From positions 372,001 through 436,000 of the forward strand of contig NZ_BMRC01000008.1 of NCBI RefSeq assembly GCF_014648435.1: a stretch of 64,000 nucleotides of DNA, written 5' to 3'. Position 1 is the first letter of the stretch. Each line of letters begins with the position of its first letter. This document shows positions 26,211 through 34,737 of this stretch, one piece after another. The position numbers and the translations under genes are program-made. A model generated the notes under the pieces. The model was given only the letters and a program-made list of their open reading frames with translations, ran no database searches and was not told the DNA's origin. The stretch is from Nonomuraea spiralis. Lineage in GTDB: Bacteria; Actinomycetota; Actinomycetes; Streptosporangiales; Streptosporangiaceae.

Positions 26211-26912
26211 ATGGCTGAGGAGCTGCTCCGGGACTTCGACCCGTTCGACATCTTCGACACCGAGGCGGCCCGCCTCGACCGGTTCTTCGACGGGCTGGAC
26301 GAGGCGGGGTGGGCGCGTCCCTCCCGCTGCGCGGGGTGGTCGGTGCGCGACGTGCTCGCCCACCTGGCCGGTGAGGAGGCCTACAACCACGCCTGCCTCG
26401 ACGGGACCGTGCAGGAGCTGCTCACCCATGTGGCCGCCGAGGGGGTGACCGGGTTCAACGACTTCAACGAGTGGTCCGTACGGGAGCGTCGCGGCCTGCC
26501 CGTCGAGGAGGTGCTCCAGGAGTGGCGCACCAAGAACGGCGAGACCCGCGAGCGTATGCGCGCCCTCGGGCCGGACGCCCCGATCGACACCATGGCGGGC
26601 GCGTACCCGGTGGGCCTGCAGACCTTCCACTACGACTCCGAGTACGCCACCCACGCCGACGACGTCGGCGCGCCGGTGCGGGCGGAGGAGATCGACTACA
26701 GGACGTTCTGGCGAGTGGCCGTCGGACGGTTCGTACTGGCCGAGCAGGATTCGAGGGCCCAGGTCGAGCAGACGGCCGAGCAGATCTGGGTGAGCGTCGA
26801 CGGGGGCAGCACGTCGCTGTCGTACCCGGACTTCGTGGAGGCCACCGTGGGACGGCTGCCGACCGACGGGCTCGACCCGCGGGTCGCCGCCGCCCTGCGG
26901 TGCCTGGCCTGA
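26211..26912 (+). CDS. Maleylpyruvate isomerase/DinB-fold mycothiol-dependent enzyme
   Basis: A 233-residue four-helix-bundle protein of the TIGR03083 type. The metal-site motif SRCAGWSVRDVLAHLAGEEAY supplies the first His; others would be HYDSEYATHADDVG. Members conjugate or isomerise substrates with mycothiol, the actinobacterial thiol. Specific substrate unknown. The start is ambiguous between GTG 26202 and ATG 26211; GGGGG lies at 26194-26198. A small membrane protein gene follows after 12 bases. Confidence 0.8.
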   Translation: MAEELLRDFDPFDIFDTEAARLDRFFDGLDEAGWARPSRCAGWSVRDVLAHLAGEEAYNHACLDGTVQELLTHVAAEGVTGFNDFNEWSVRERRGLPVEEVLQEWRTKNGETRERMRALGPDAPIDTMAGAYPVGLQTFHYDSEYATHADDVGAPVRAEEIDYRTFWRVAVGRFVLAEQDSRAQVEQTAEQIWVSVDGGSTSLSYPDFVEATVGRLPTDGLDPRVAAALRCLA

Positions 26913-26924
26913 GAGGAGACCGGC

Positions 26925-27173
26925 ATGTGGCTGCGTAACCGCGAGGGCACCGAACCGGTGACCGCGCGCAGCCCGCTGCGCGCGAGGCGGATCCTGTCGT
27001 GGATCGCCCTGATCGTCGCCGTGGTGGCGACGATCTTCTTCGTGACCCGCGCGATGGCCACGGGAGAGCAGGTGTGGGTCTGGGAGGCCGCCATCGGCGC
27101 CGCCGTGGCCGCGGTGGCGGCCGTGGACCTGGCGGTGCTCAGGCACCGCCGCGACCGCGACGGACCGCGCTAG
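26925..27173 (+). CDS. Small membrane protein, DUF6343-like
   Basis: An 82-residue protein with two transmembrane helices (SWIALIVAVVATIFFVTRAM and AAIGAAVAAVAAVDLAVL). The N-terminal GTEPVTARSPLRAR motif matches an actinobacterial small membrane family I know as DUF6343. GAGAGGAG immediately upstream of the ATG supports the start. Function unknown; it probably shares a transcript with the DinB-fold gene. Confidence 0.7.
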   Translation: MWLRNREGTEPVTARSPLRARRILSWIALIVAVVATIFFVTRAMATGEQVWVWEAAIGAAVAAVAAVDLAVLRHRRDRDGPR

Positions 27174-27204
27174 GCCGTCACGCGGTGAGCACCGCGCGGG
27201 GACG

Positions 27205-27444
27205 TCATGTGGTGAGCACGGCCAGCAGGAGCAGCACGATCACCACGCCCGCGACCGCGAAGATGATCCAGACGTGGGTCAGCGCCCACACCCGCAGCCG
27301 GTCACTGTAGGCCCGAGGGTAGTCGATCCCGTCGGACTCGATCTTGTTGATCGCCGCCACGCGCCGGGCCAGTTCGGGGTCGTCCCGTTCGAGGCCCTGC
27401 TCGATCTCAGCGAGGATGCGGCGTTCCCTTCCAGAGAGACCCAT
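27205..27444 (-). CDS. DUF3040 small membrane protein
   Basis: A 79-residue protein with the DUF3040 N-terminus MGLSGRERRILAEIEQGLERDDPELARR and one C-terminal helix (WIIFAVAGVVIVLLLLAVL). A family abundant in actinomycetes, usually with two helices, of unknown function. ATG at 27444 follows family starts; an ATG four codons upstream has a GGGAG close by and cannot be excluded. Confidence 0.8.
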   Translation of the reverse strand: MGLSGRERRILAEIEQGLERDDPELARRVAAINKIESDGIDYPRAYSDRLRVWALTHVWIIFAVAGVVIVLLLLAVLTT

Positions 27445-27554
27445 AGCGATCACCATTGCTCCCACGCCGGTGAGAGCCTTGTACCCACGAGTAGCCTCAG
27501 CATGCCCGCCCGGCTTCCGCGGCTCCTCGGATGCTCCTCAACATGCCGACGCCC

Positions 27555-27571
27555 CCGGCCGCTCCGGCCGG
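27555..27571 (-). terminator. Possible terminator after rpmE2
   Basis: CCGGCC and GGCCGG (5-base loop) form a 6-base GC stem 42 bases downstream of the L31 stop on the minus strand. It is short and without a U-tract, so tentative. The surrounding gap 27445-27612 shows nothing else. Confidence 0.35.
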
Positions 27572-27612
27572 AAAGGCAAGGAACGGGCGGGGGCGGGTCA
27601 AGTCTTGTACGA

Positions 27613-27858
27613 CTATTTCCTGCCGTAGCGCTGGTTGAAGCGCTCGACGCGGCCCTCGGTGTCGAGGACGCGGCTGCGGCCGGTGTAGAACGGGTGGCTG
27701 GCCGACGACACGTCGACGTCCACGACCGGGTAGGTCCTGCCGTCCTCCCACTCGACGGTCCTGTCGCTCGTCAGGGTCGAGCGGGTGAGAAGGGCGAAGC
27801 CGGCGCTCGGGTCGCGGAAGACGACCGGACGGTACGAGGGGTGCTGGTTCTTCTTCAT
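27613..27858 (-). CDS. rpmE2: Ribosomal protein L31, type B (zinc-free)
   Basis: An 81-residue L31 paralogue (MKKNQHPSYRPVVFRD, SHPFYTGRSRVLDTEGRVERFNQRYG). It has no cysteines, so it is the zinc-independent C-minus form that replaces the zinc-binding L31 when zinc is scarce and so releases zinc. A Zur-box-like palindrome lies 17-31 bases upstream of the ATG, matching the known regulation of such paralogues. It follows an SDR gene on the same strand by 28 bases, but probably has its own promoter within that gene's 3' end. Confidence 0.95.
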   Translation of the reverse strand: MKKNQHPSYRPVVFRDPSAGFALLTRSTLTSDRTVEWEDGRTYPVVDVDVSSASHPFYTGRSRVLDTEGRVERFNQRYGRK

Positions 27859-27874
27859 GCCCCCCTCAACCGGG

Positions 27875-27889
27875 TGGCAATGGTTTTCA
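27875..27889. promoter_or_regulatory. Zur box upstream of rpmE2
   Basis: TGGCAATGGTTTTCA matches 12 of 15 positions of the actinobacterial Zur palindrome TGAAAATGATTTTCA. It overlaps the stop codon of the SDR gene and is close to the L31 start, where a bound zinc repressor would block transcription. Confidence 0.75.
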
Positions 27890-28648
27890 TTCCCTGGCTT
27901 CCGGATCCATTCCGAGCACGCTCCGGCCGCCGTCCACGGGGATCGTGGCCCCGTTGACGAACGATGCGTCCGACGAGAGCAGATGCGCCACCACCGAGGC
28001 CACCTCCTCCGGGGCGGCGACCCGTCCCAGGGGGTGCAGCCTGGCCATCTCGCGCTCGACGCCCACCACCTCGTCGGCGCTCCTGGAGGCCAGGAAGTCC
28101 TCGTAGCGTTCCGTGGCCACCGAGCCGGGCGCGACGGCGTTGACCCTGATGCCGTACCGGCCGTACTCGACGGCCAGCGACCTGGTCAACCCCTCGATCG
28201 CGGCCTTCGCCGTGGCGTAGGGCAGGCTGCCGGGGACCGCCCTGGTGGCCTGGTGCGAGGTGACGTTGACGATCGCGCCGGGCGTGCCCGACGCGAGAAA
28301 ACGGCGGACGGCGACCGCGCAGCCCACCAGCGCGAGGTCCAGGTTTGCCCCGATCAGCTCACGTACCTCGGCGGTCGGGGCGTCGTGCACGGAGGCGTCA
28401 CGGAAGATCGCCGCGTTGTTGACCCAGCCCGCCAGCGTGCCGGCCTCCTGGGCCCGGTCGGCGGCCCAGGAGACCAGCTCCTCGTCGGCCGCGTCGCCGA
28501 CCACAGGGACGACCCTGGGGCCCGTCCAGGACAGCGAGCCGCCGTCACGGTCGATGACGACGACCGTGTCCTTCTCGCCCAGGAGCCGCTGGACCACGGC
28601 CTTCCCGATGCCACGCCCGCCGCCGGTCACCACGTAGGAAAGACTCAT
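27887..28648 (-). CDS. Classical SDR oxidoreductase
   Basis: A 253-residue SDR with TGGGRGIGKAVV, VNNAAIF, INV-type NVTSHQA, YATAKAAIEG as the Tyr-x3-Lys pair, and VAPGSVATERYED. The C-terminus GATIPVDGGRSVLG is typical of FabG-like enzymes. Substrate unknown. The ATG at 28648 is supported by GGAGGC just upstream. It is divergent from the decayed MFS gene by 52 bases, and its stop overlaps the Zur box. Confidence 0.9.
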   Translation of the reverse strand: MSLSYVVTGGGRGIGKAVVQRLLGEKDTVVVIDRDGGSLSWTGPRVVPVVGDAADEELVSWAADRAQEAGTLAGWVNNAAIFRDASVHDAPTAEVRELIGANLDLALVGCAVAVRRFLASGTPGAIVNVTSHQATRAVPGSLPYATAKAAIEGLTRSLAVEYGRYGIRVNAVAPGSVATERYEDFLASRSADEVVGVEREMARLHPLGRVAAPEEVASVVAHLLSSDASFVNGATIPVDGGRSVLGMDPEARE

Positions 28649-28700
28649 GCCTCCGACGCTACTGCGCCCGGGGTGACCTGCATCACCGTGTTCCCAGGTG

Positions 28701-29644
28701 ATGAACGGGCACGAACCAGGCGTGATCGCCGTACCAGGTCCGGGGTCGCCGGCCCGCGTGGCCGGCGCGCTCGCGATCACGCAGACGGCCGGTTACGGCG
28801 TGCTCTACTACGCCTTCTCCGTGTTCATCCCGCCGATGGCCCGGGACCTGCGGGCCTGGGTGGCCCAGCTCACCGGCGCGATCACACTGTCGGTGCTGGT
28901 CTCCGCCCTGGTCGCGCCCGCCGTCGGACGCCTGCTGGACCGGCACGGCGGGCGCGCGCTGCCGGCCGTGACCGTGGTGGCCGGGTTCGCCTCCACCGTC
29001 TTCCTGCCGCTGACCGGGCTTCTCGTGGACCGGTACGGGTGGCGTCACGCGCTGGTCGTCCTGGCCGCCGGGTACACGCTGACGTCCGTGCCGCTGCACG
29101 CGCCGGCCGTACGGGGGCGGGGCTCGCCGTCGCCGCCCGCCGAGCGGCGCGAGATCGTCGGCGCGGCGCTGCGCGAGCGGCCGTTCTGGCTGCTCGGGGT
29201 GCTGTCGGTGACCGGACGGCTGGTCACGACGGGGCTGCAGAGCCGGTGGCCGGTGGCGCTGATCACGGCGGCGATGTTCGCCGTCCAGGGGGTGGCGGCG
29301 CTGCCGCTGCCGCTGGCGGGAGACAGCCGGGCGGGGCCGTCGCGGGGGTGGTGCTGTTCGGGCTGGGGTTCGGGGTGGCCACGATCGCCCGTCCCGCCCT
29401 GCTCGCCGACCGGTACGGCACGGCCGCGTACGCGACGCTGAACGGCACGCTCACCCTGCCCGTCACGATGGCCAAGGTGGTGGCCCCGCTGCTGTCAGCG
29501 GCGGTGGCGCAGGTCGCCGGGTACCCGGCGGTGATGGCCTCGGTGGCGGCGGCCTGCGTGCTCGGAGCGCTCTCGCTGGTGGCCTACGATCGTTACGGAC
29601 GGGCGCGGGAGCAGGGCGACGCGCTGCCCGCCGAGCCGACCTGA
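28701..29644 (+). pseudogene. MFS transporter, decayed by deletions and a frameshift
   Basis: The first frame (from 28701) encodes MFS-like helices: ITQTAGYGVLYYAFSVF, VLVSALVAPAVGRLLDRHG and LLVDRYGWRHALVVLAAGYTL. Near 29340 the frame breaks, and the true C-terminus continues in the next frame as VVLFGLGFGVATIARPALL to the stop at 29644. Joined, the product is about 314 residues, some 90 short of a 12-helix MFS protein. Homologous flow is interrupted at ALPA/VTVVAGF, losing helices 3-5, and at FWLLGVL/SVTGRL, losing a segment after helix 7. Three lesions point to a long-dead gene, although the G+C and codon pattern still look coding. Confidence 0.75.
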
Positions 29645-29708
29645 GGCCCCCGGTCCGCCGTCGGCGGAACTGACGGAACGTCGGCCGACGACCACGTAAG
29701 GTAGCCGC

Positions 29709-31550
29709 ATGGATACCCCCACCGAGGTTCTGCACCGCGTCTTCGGTTACGACTCGTTCAGGCCGGGTCAGCAGGAGATCATCGACCACGTCGTGGACGG
29801 CGGCGACGCGCTGGTGCTGATGCCCACCGGCGGCGGCAAGTCCCTGTGCTACCAGATCCCGGCCCTGGTGCGCCCCGGCGTGGGGGTCGTCGTCTCGCCG
29901 CTGATCGCGCTCATGCAGGACCAGGTCGACGCGCTGCGCGCGCTCGGCGTGCGGGCCGGTTTCCTCAACTCCACACAAGACTTCGACGAGCGCCAGCTCG
30001 TGGAGGCCGAGTTCCTGGCCGGCGAGCTCGACCTGCTCTACCTCGCGCCCGAGCGGCTGCGCGTCGAGGCCACGACGCGCCTGCTGACCAAGGGCGAGAT
30101 CTCGATGTTCGCCATCGACGAGGCCCACTGCGTCTCCCAGTGGGGCCACGACTTCCGGCCCGACTACCTCGCGCTGTCGGAGCTGAGCGAGCGCTGGCCG
30201 CAGGTGCCGCGCATCGCGCTGACCGCCACCGCCACCCCGGCCACCCACGCCGAGATCTCCAGCCGGCTCGGGCTCGACCAGGCCCGCCATTTCGTGGCCG
30301 GCTTCGACCGGCCCAACATCCACTACCGCATCACCGCCAAGAGCGACCCCAAGCGGCAACTTCTCGACTTCCTGCGCACCGAGCACCAGGGCGACTCCGG
30401 CATCGTCTACTGCCTGTCGCGCTCGTCCGTGGAGAAGATCGCGGCCTATCTGGCCGACAACGGCATCGCGGCGGTGCCGTACCACGCGGGGCTCGACGCC
30501 CGTACCCGTGCCGCCCACCAGGCCCGCTTCCTGCGCGAGGACGGGTTGATCGTGGTGGCCACGATCGCGTTCGGCATGGGCATCGACAAGCCCGACGTGC
30601 GCTTCGTCGCCCACCTCGACCTGCCCAAGTCGGTCGAGGGCTACTACCAGGAGACCGGCCGGGCCGGGCGCGACGGCCAGCCCGCGACCGCCTGGATGGC
30701 CTACGGCCTCCAGGACGTCGTCCAGCACCGGCGCATGGCCCTGGAGGGCGACGAGGCCCACCGCCGCCGCCAGGTGCTCCACCTCGACGCCATGCTGGCG
30801 CTGTGCGAGACCGTCGGCTGCCGCCGGGTCATGCTGCTCGACTACTTCGGCCAGAAGGGCGCCGAGCCCTGCGGCAACTGCGACACCTGCCAGACCCCGC
30901 CCGAGTCCTGGGACGGCACGATCGCCGCCCAGAAGGTGTTGTCCACCGTGCTCCGGCTGAAGCGGGAGCGCGGCCAGAAGTTCGGCGTCGGGCAGGTGGT
31001 CGACATCCTGCTCGGCAAGACGACCGCCAAGGTGCTCCAGCACGGCCACGACTCGCTGACCGTGTTCGGCGTGGGCACCGACCTCGGCAACGCCGAGTGG
31101 CACGGCGTGGTGCGGCAACTGCTGGCGCAGGGGCTGCTCGCGGTGGAGTCCGACCACGGCACGCTGGTGCTCACCGACGCCAGCGCCGACGTGCTGCGCG
31201 GGCAGCGGGAGGTGCCGCTGCGCCGCGACCCGGTCCGTCCGGCGTCGCGGGCGTCCAGGTCGTCCGGCGCGTCCGGGGCTTCCGGGGCCAAGGGCCAGCC
31301 GGTCGCCGAGCTGCCCGCCGAGGCGGCGGCGGCGTTCGAACGGCTGCGCGCCTGGCGGGGCGCCGTCGCCAAGGAGCAGGGCGTGCCCGCCTACGTCATC
31401 TTCCACGACGCCACGCTGCGCGAGATCGCCACGCTGTCGCCGTCCTCGCTGGCGGAGCTGAGCCGGGTCAACGGGGTCGGGGAGAACAAGCTCGCCAAAT
31501 ACGGGGAACAGGTGCTGGAGGTGCTCCAGGCCACCGCCGAAGACAGCTGA
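29709..31550 (+). CDS. recQ: ATP-dependent DNA helicase RecQ
   Basis: A 613-residue 3'-5' helicase for recombination and replication restart. It has Walker A PTGGGKS (Lys44), D137-EAH followed by CVSQWGHDFRP, helicase C motifs (TIAFGMGIDKPDVRFV, QETGRAGRDG), the RQC zinc cysteines (CRRVMLLDYFG, CGNCDTC), winged helix, and a C-terminal HRDC domain (SRVNGVGENKLAKYGEQVL) after a short Ser/Ala-rich linker at about 515-530. Full length. It seems monocistronic; the sequence after it is G-rich and repetitive. Confidence 0.97.
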   Translation: MDTPTEVLHRVFGYDSFRPGQQEIIDHVVDGGDALVLMPTGGGKSLCYQIPALVRPGVGVVVSPLIALMQDQVDALRALGVRAGFLNSTQDFDERQLVEAEFLAGELDLLYLAPERLRVEATTRLLTKGEISMFAIDEAHCVSQWGHDFRPDYLALSELSERWPQVPRIALTATATPATHAEISSRLGLDQARHFVAGFDRPNIHYRITAKSDPKRQLLDFLRTEHQGDSGIVYCLSRSSVEKIAAYLADNGIAAVPYHAGLDARTRAAHQARFLREDGLIVVATIAFGMGIDKPDVRFVAHLDLPKSVEGYYQETGRAGRDGQPATAWMAYGLQDVVQHRRMALEGDEAHRRRQVLHLDAMLALCETVGCRRVMLLDYFGQKGAEPCGNCDTCQTPPESWDGTIAAQKVLSTVLRLKRERGQKFGVGQVVDILLGKTTAKVLQHGHDSLTVFGVGTDLGNAEWHGVVRQLLAQGLLAVESDHGTLVLTDASADVLRGQREVPLRRDPVRPASRASRSSGASGASGAKGQPVAELPAEAAAAFERLRAWRGAVAKEQGVPAYVIFHDATLREIATLSPSSLAELSRVNGVGENKLAKYGEQVLEVLQATAEDS

Positions 31551-31565
31551 CCGCCTCGCGCGGCC

Positions 31566-31662
31566 GGGTGGGCGCGGGCGCGGGGCGGGACGGGGGTGCG
31601 CGGTGGGAGTTCGCGGTGGGAGTTCGGGGCGCGGGTGCGGGGCGGGAGTTCGGGGTGATGGC
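31566..31662 (+). repeat. G-rich repetitive tract after recQ, G-quadruplex-like
   Basis: Clustered G-runs (for example GGGTGGGCGCGGGCGCGGGG) meet the usual four-tract G-quadruplex pattern. A 13-base unit GCGGTGGGAGTTC occurs twice in tandem with a degenerate third copy. It lies in a 259-base gap between recQ and a convergent gene, with no gene of its own. Confidence 0.55.
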
Positions 31663-31809
31663 GACGGCCGCACGAAGAACGGTCGTCGCCACCACGTTGG
31701 CCGACCTGGTCGAGGCTCCTGGCCCGCGACCGGCCGGATGAATGCCGGGCCCCGTGTCCCTCTTTGATCGTACGGGGTGCCGCCGCCGATTGGGGGCCCG
31801 GTCACCCCG

Positions 31810-32430
31810 TCACTTGGGGTCGCGGCCGAGGTAGGCGAGGAGGTGGTCCTGCGCGCTCCCGAGTGCGGGAGGCCGTCGCCGGGCGGCGAAGCGGACCGGG
31901 CGGTCCTGGTCGGTGACGAAGAGGTGGGCCAGGTCCAGCAGCTCCTCGGCCAGCGCGGGCGGGATCGGACGGCGTTCTCCGCAGGCGCGCGCGATGTCCC
32001 AGCCGTGCACGGCGATCTCGATGGCGCCCGCCACGGCCACCATGGGCGCGGTCATCGGCACGTTCCCCACGGAGATCACCTCGGTCCGGATCGTGCCGGC
32101 CCATGACCCGAGCACTTCCGTGGCGCAGTCCCTGAGCAGCAGGGCGGGGTTGCGCAGGGCGGAGTTGCGCAGGGCGGGGCCACCGATGGGAGCGGGGCCG
32201 CCGACGGGGACGGGGCTGCGGGTGGTGGCGACGTGGCCGAGGGCGGCCTCGTTCAGGGCCTCGAAGGAGTCCTGCATGTGGTCGAGCAGCGCCTGGAGGT
32301 TCCAGCGGGCGCATGGGGTGGGGCGGCAGAGCACGGCCGGGCTGACCACGCGCAGGCTGCCCAAGGTGTAGTCGATGGCCCGCTCAAGCAGCGCCACCCC
32401 AGCCGTCAATGCCCGTGCCCGTTCGTTCAT
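31810..32430 (-). CDS. TIGR03086-type DinB-fold protein (mycothiol-dependent family)
   Basis: A 206-residue four-helix-bundle protein. It has CARWNLQALLDHMQDSFEALNEA, with the first metal His, and AIEIAVHGWDIARACGERRPIP with the second. The family is related to mycothiol-dependent maleylpyruvate isomerase; substrate unknown. An unusual loop at about residues 70-95 (SPVPVGGPAPIGGPALRNSA) is encoded by an imperfect 15-base tandem repeat (32131-32178) that adds PALRN/SALRN units, presumably by slippage. The following 251 bases to the lipoprotein gene hold nothing recognisable. Confidence 0.75.
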   Translation of the reverse strand: MNERARALTAGVALLERAIDYTLGSLRVVSPAVLCRPTPCARWNLQALLDHMQDSFEALNEAALGHVATTRSPVPVGGPAPIGGPALRNSALRNPALLLRDCATEVLGSWAGTIRTEVISVGNVPMTAPMVAVAGAIEIAVHGWDIARACGERRPIPPALAEELLDLAHLFVTDQDRPVRFAARRRPPALGSAQDHLLAYLGRDPK

Positions 32431-32681
32431 GTCGCCTCCTTCGGTGATGGAGACCGGGGGGACGGCGGAAAATCATCGGCGCTGTCGGGGTTGGGGGGCC
32501 GTTCCTTGTGGCGGCGGGAGGGGCGGCGCGGGGGTGCTGCCGGGCTTGGTGGGGGGCGTTTCCGAGAGCGGGGCCTTTCGTGACCTGCGGATCTTGTGCC
32601 GGAAGGTGACGGTGGTTCTGGCGGGCGTGGGCGCCGTACGGCTGCGGGGAACCTTTCGGCCGGGTGGGTGGTAGAGGGGGC

Positions 32682-33359
32682 ATGAGGATGGTGACGATGA
32701 GGCTGGCGGCCGTCCCGGTGGCGGCGTTGCTGCTGGTGGCCGCGGGGTGCGGGCCGGACGGCGACCACGCAGGCGCTCCTGCGGCAAGCAACGGCGCCAC
32801 CGGCTCCGGAGCCGCGGGTGAGGGCACCGCCGGTTCCCGCGCCGTGGACGACCGTGCCACCGCCCCGGCGGCGACCTCGGGTCCGGCGCTCCCTCCGGGC
32901 ATCAGCGTGAGCTCGGGACCCGGGGGTGGGACCGACCCGAGCGCAGCCCCCAGCGCCGGCGCCGACCCCACTGGCCGGACGGACTCCGGCCCTCCGACCG
33001 GCCCCGACTGTCGGGGTGGGCGTCGTGGGGAGGGTGGTGGGTTTCCGGAGGTGCAGGGAGTTTCTGGGGATGCGGAGGTGTGGGGGCTGGTGTTTGTTGA
33101 TCGGCTTCCGGTTGCGCACGGTAAGCCGGTCAAGATTGTGTGGCGGATGACCGGGGAGGGGCCGCTCACGGTCAGGGCTTCCCTGCCCGACGGTACGACG
33201 GCCCGGCTCGACTGGGGGCCGGAGGAGCACGACGGGTCGACGTGGCACCGTCCCGGGGACGAGTGGGGCACGGGGATCGTGTTCCCCAAGCGCGGCTGCT
33301 GGCGGATCGAGCTCAGCCGCACCCGCGGTACGGGCCACCTCTGGCTGCCGGTCGCCTAG
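32682..33359 (+). CDS. Lipoprotein of unknown function
   Basis: A 225-residue lipoprotein (VTMRLAAVPVAALLLVAAGC, lipobox Cys23). A roughly 80-residue Ala/Gly/Ser/Pro linker follows, then a compact beta-rich domain of about 115 residues (VWGLVFVDRLPVAHGKPVKIVWRM to HLWLPVA) with two Cys (GPDC and KRGCWRIE). I recognise no family. The stretch 33030-33150 uses many T-ending codons (GTT, TTT, GAT) unlike its surroundings. GAGGGGG precedes the ATG. Its stop overlaps the convergent hydrolase stop by 4 bases. Confidence 0.65.
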   Translation: MRMVTMRLAAVPVAALLLVAAGCGPDGDHAGAPAASNGATGSGAAGEGTAGSRAVDDRATAPAATSGPALPPGISVSSGPGGGTDPSAAPSAGADPTGRTDSGPPTGPDCRGGRRGEGGGFPEVQGVSGDAEVWGLVFVDRLPVAHGKPVKIVWRMTGEGPLTVRASLPDGTTARLDWGPEEHDGSTWHRPGDEWGTGIVFPKRGCWRIELSRTRGTGHLWLPVA

Positions 33360-34171
33360 CCGCGTACGCCCAGCGCCCGGTCCACGAACGCCTGGACGTC
33401 GTCGAGCACCTCGTCCTTGTTGGTCTCGTTGAACACCTCGTGCCGGGCTCCGGCGTAGATGCGTTCGGTGAGGTCGGTTCCCTTGACCGCCTCCACCCCG
33501 GCCCGGCTCCCGGCCGGCGGTACGAGGCGGTCGTCGTCGCCGTGCACCCACAAGGTGGGCAACGACCCGAACGTGCCGCCCTTGGCGATGGCGTCCAGCG
33601 TCGCCGCGAACGCCTCCACCGTGGCCCGTTTGAACGGCCCGTGCCAGACCAGCGGATCGTCCGCGTACGCCGCCCCGACCGACGGGTCGCGGGAGAGCGT
33701 GGCCGGGTCGATGGGGATGTCGGGCAGCTCGTCGAGGCCCATCAGCGCGGGGATGACCTCCCACTCGCCGATCACCGGACCCGACAACACCAGCGCGGTC
33801 AGGCCCTCGCCGTAGCGCTGGGCGTACCGGGCGGCGATCATGCCGCCCATGGAGTGGCCGATCACCACGACCGGTACGCCGGGATGGTCGGCCCTGGCGC
33901 GTTCCTCGACGGCGTGCACGTCGGTGACGACGTCCTCGAAGTCCTGGACGAGCACGCGCTCGCCCGCCGATCTGCCGTGGCCCATGTGGTCGAGGCCGTA
34001 GACGGCGGCGCCGTGCCGGACCAGGCGGTCGGCGACATGGTCGTAGCGGCCGATGTGCTCGCCGTACCCGTGGACCAGGAGGGCGAGGTAGCGGGGGTGG
34101 TCGTGCGGCCATTCGCGGACGACGTTGAGCCCTCGCGTGCCGGTGAAGGTGTGCTCTCGCGACTCGGCCAT
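33356..34171 (-). CDS. Alpha/beta hydrolase, monoacylglycerol-lipase-like
   Basis: A 271-residue serine hydrolase. It has the oxyanion motif LVHGYGEHIGRYD, GLDHMGHGRS, nucleophile Ser in IGHSMGG, acid Asp in WVHGDDDRLVPP, and His in GARHEVFNE. The HGxGEHxxRY signature is that of monoacylglycerol lipases and lysophospholipases. There is no signal peptide. The ATG at 34171 has GAGAGGAC upstream. It is divergent from the repair operon. Confidence 0.88.
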   Translation of the reverse strand: MAESREHTFTGTRGLNVVREWPHDHPRYLALLVHGYGEHIGRYDHVADRLVRHGAAVYGLDHMGHGRSAGERVLVQDFEDVVTDVHAVEERARADHPGVPVVVIGHSMGGMIAARYAQRYGEGLTALVLSGPVIGEWEVIPALMGLDELPDIPIDPATLSRDPSVGAAYADDPLVWHGPFKRATVEAFAATLDAIAKGGTFGSLPTLWVHGDDDRLVPPAGSRAGVEAVKGTDLTERIYAGARHEVFNETNKDEVLDDVQAFVDRALGVRG

Positions 34172-34245
34172 GATCGTCCTCTCCCATGCTGCCACGACGT
34201 CCGAAAACCGCTGACTTCCGCGGACGCGCCGGTGTTGTAGAGAGT

Positions 34246-34737
34246 ATGGACATCCACACCATCATCGACAGCCCGCTGGGCGAGATTCTCCTCGTCGGCG
34301 ACGGCACGGGACGTCTGACGCGCGTGTCGTTCGACGTCGGCGCGCCGCCGCCCGGACGCCGGGATCCGGCCGCGTTCGGGACGGCCGCGCGGCAGTTCGA
34401 GGAGTACTTCGCGGGCGGGCGTACCGCGTTCGACCTGCCGCTCGCCGCTCACGGGACGGCGTTCCAGCAGCGGGTGTGGGCGGAGGTGGCGGCGCTGCCG
34501 TACGGGAGCACGACGAGCTACGGCGAGCTGACCGCCCGCGCCGGAGCGACACGCGACCGCGTCCGCGCGGTCGGCGCGGCGATCGGCGCGAACCCGCTGC
34601 TCGTCGTGGTCCCCTGCCACCGGGTGGTCGGCGCGTCCGGCGCGCTGACCGGCTACGCGGGCGGCCTCGACCGCAAGCGCGACCTGCTCACCCTCGAAGG
34701 CGCGCTGCAGCCGCAGCTCTGGAGCGTGTTGTCATGA
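34246..34737 (+). CDS. ogt: Methylated-DNA--protein-cysteine methyltransferase (Ogt)
   Basis: A 163-residue suicide repair enzyme removing O6-alkylguanine adducts. The acceptor Cys124 lies in VVPCHRVVG. The helix-turn-helix region is PYGSTTSYGELTARAGATRDRVRAVGAA, and the C-terminal helix GYAGGLDRKRDLLTLEG is complete. It heads a four-gene alkylation-repair operon; its stop overlaps the next ATG (ATGA). Start chosen at 34246 on family alignment. Confidence 0.95.
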   Translation: MDIHTIIDSPLGEILLVGDGTGRLTRVSFDVGAPPPGRRDPAAFGTAARQFEEYFAGGRTAFDLPLAAHGTAFQQRVWAEVAALPYGSTTSYGELTARAGATRDRVRAVGAAIGANPLLVVVPCHRVVGASGALTGYAGGLDRKRDLLTLEGALQPQLWSVLS

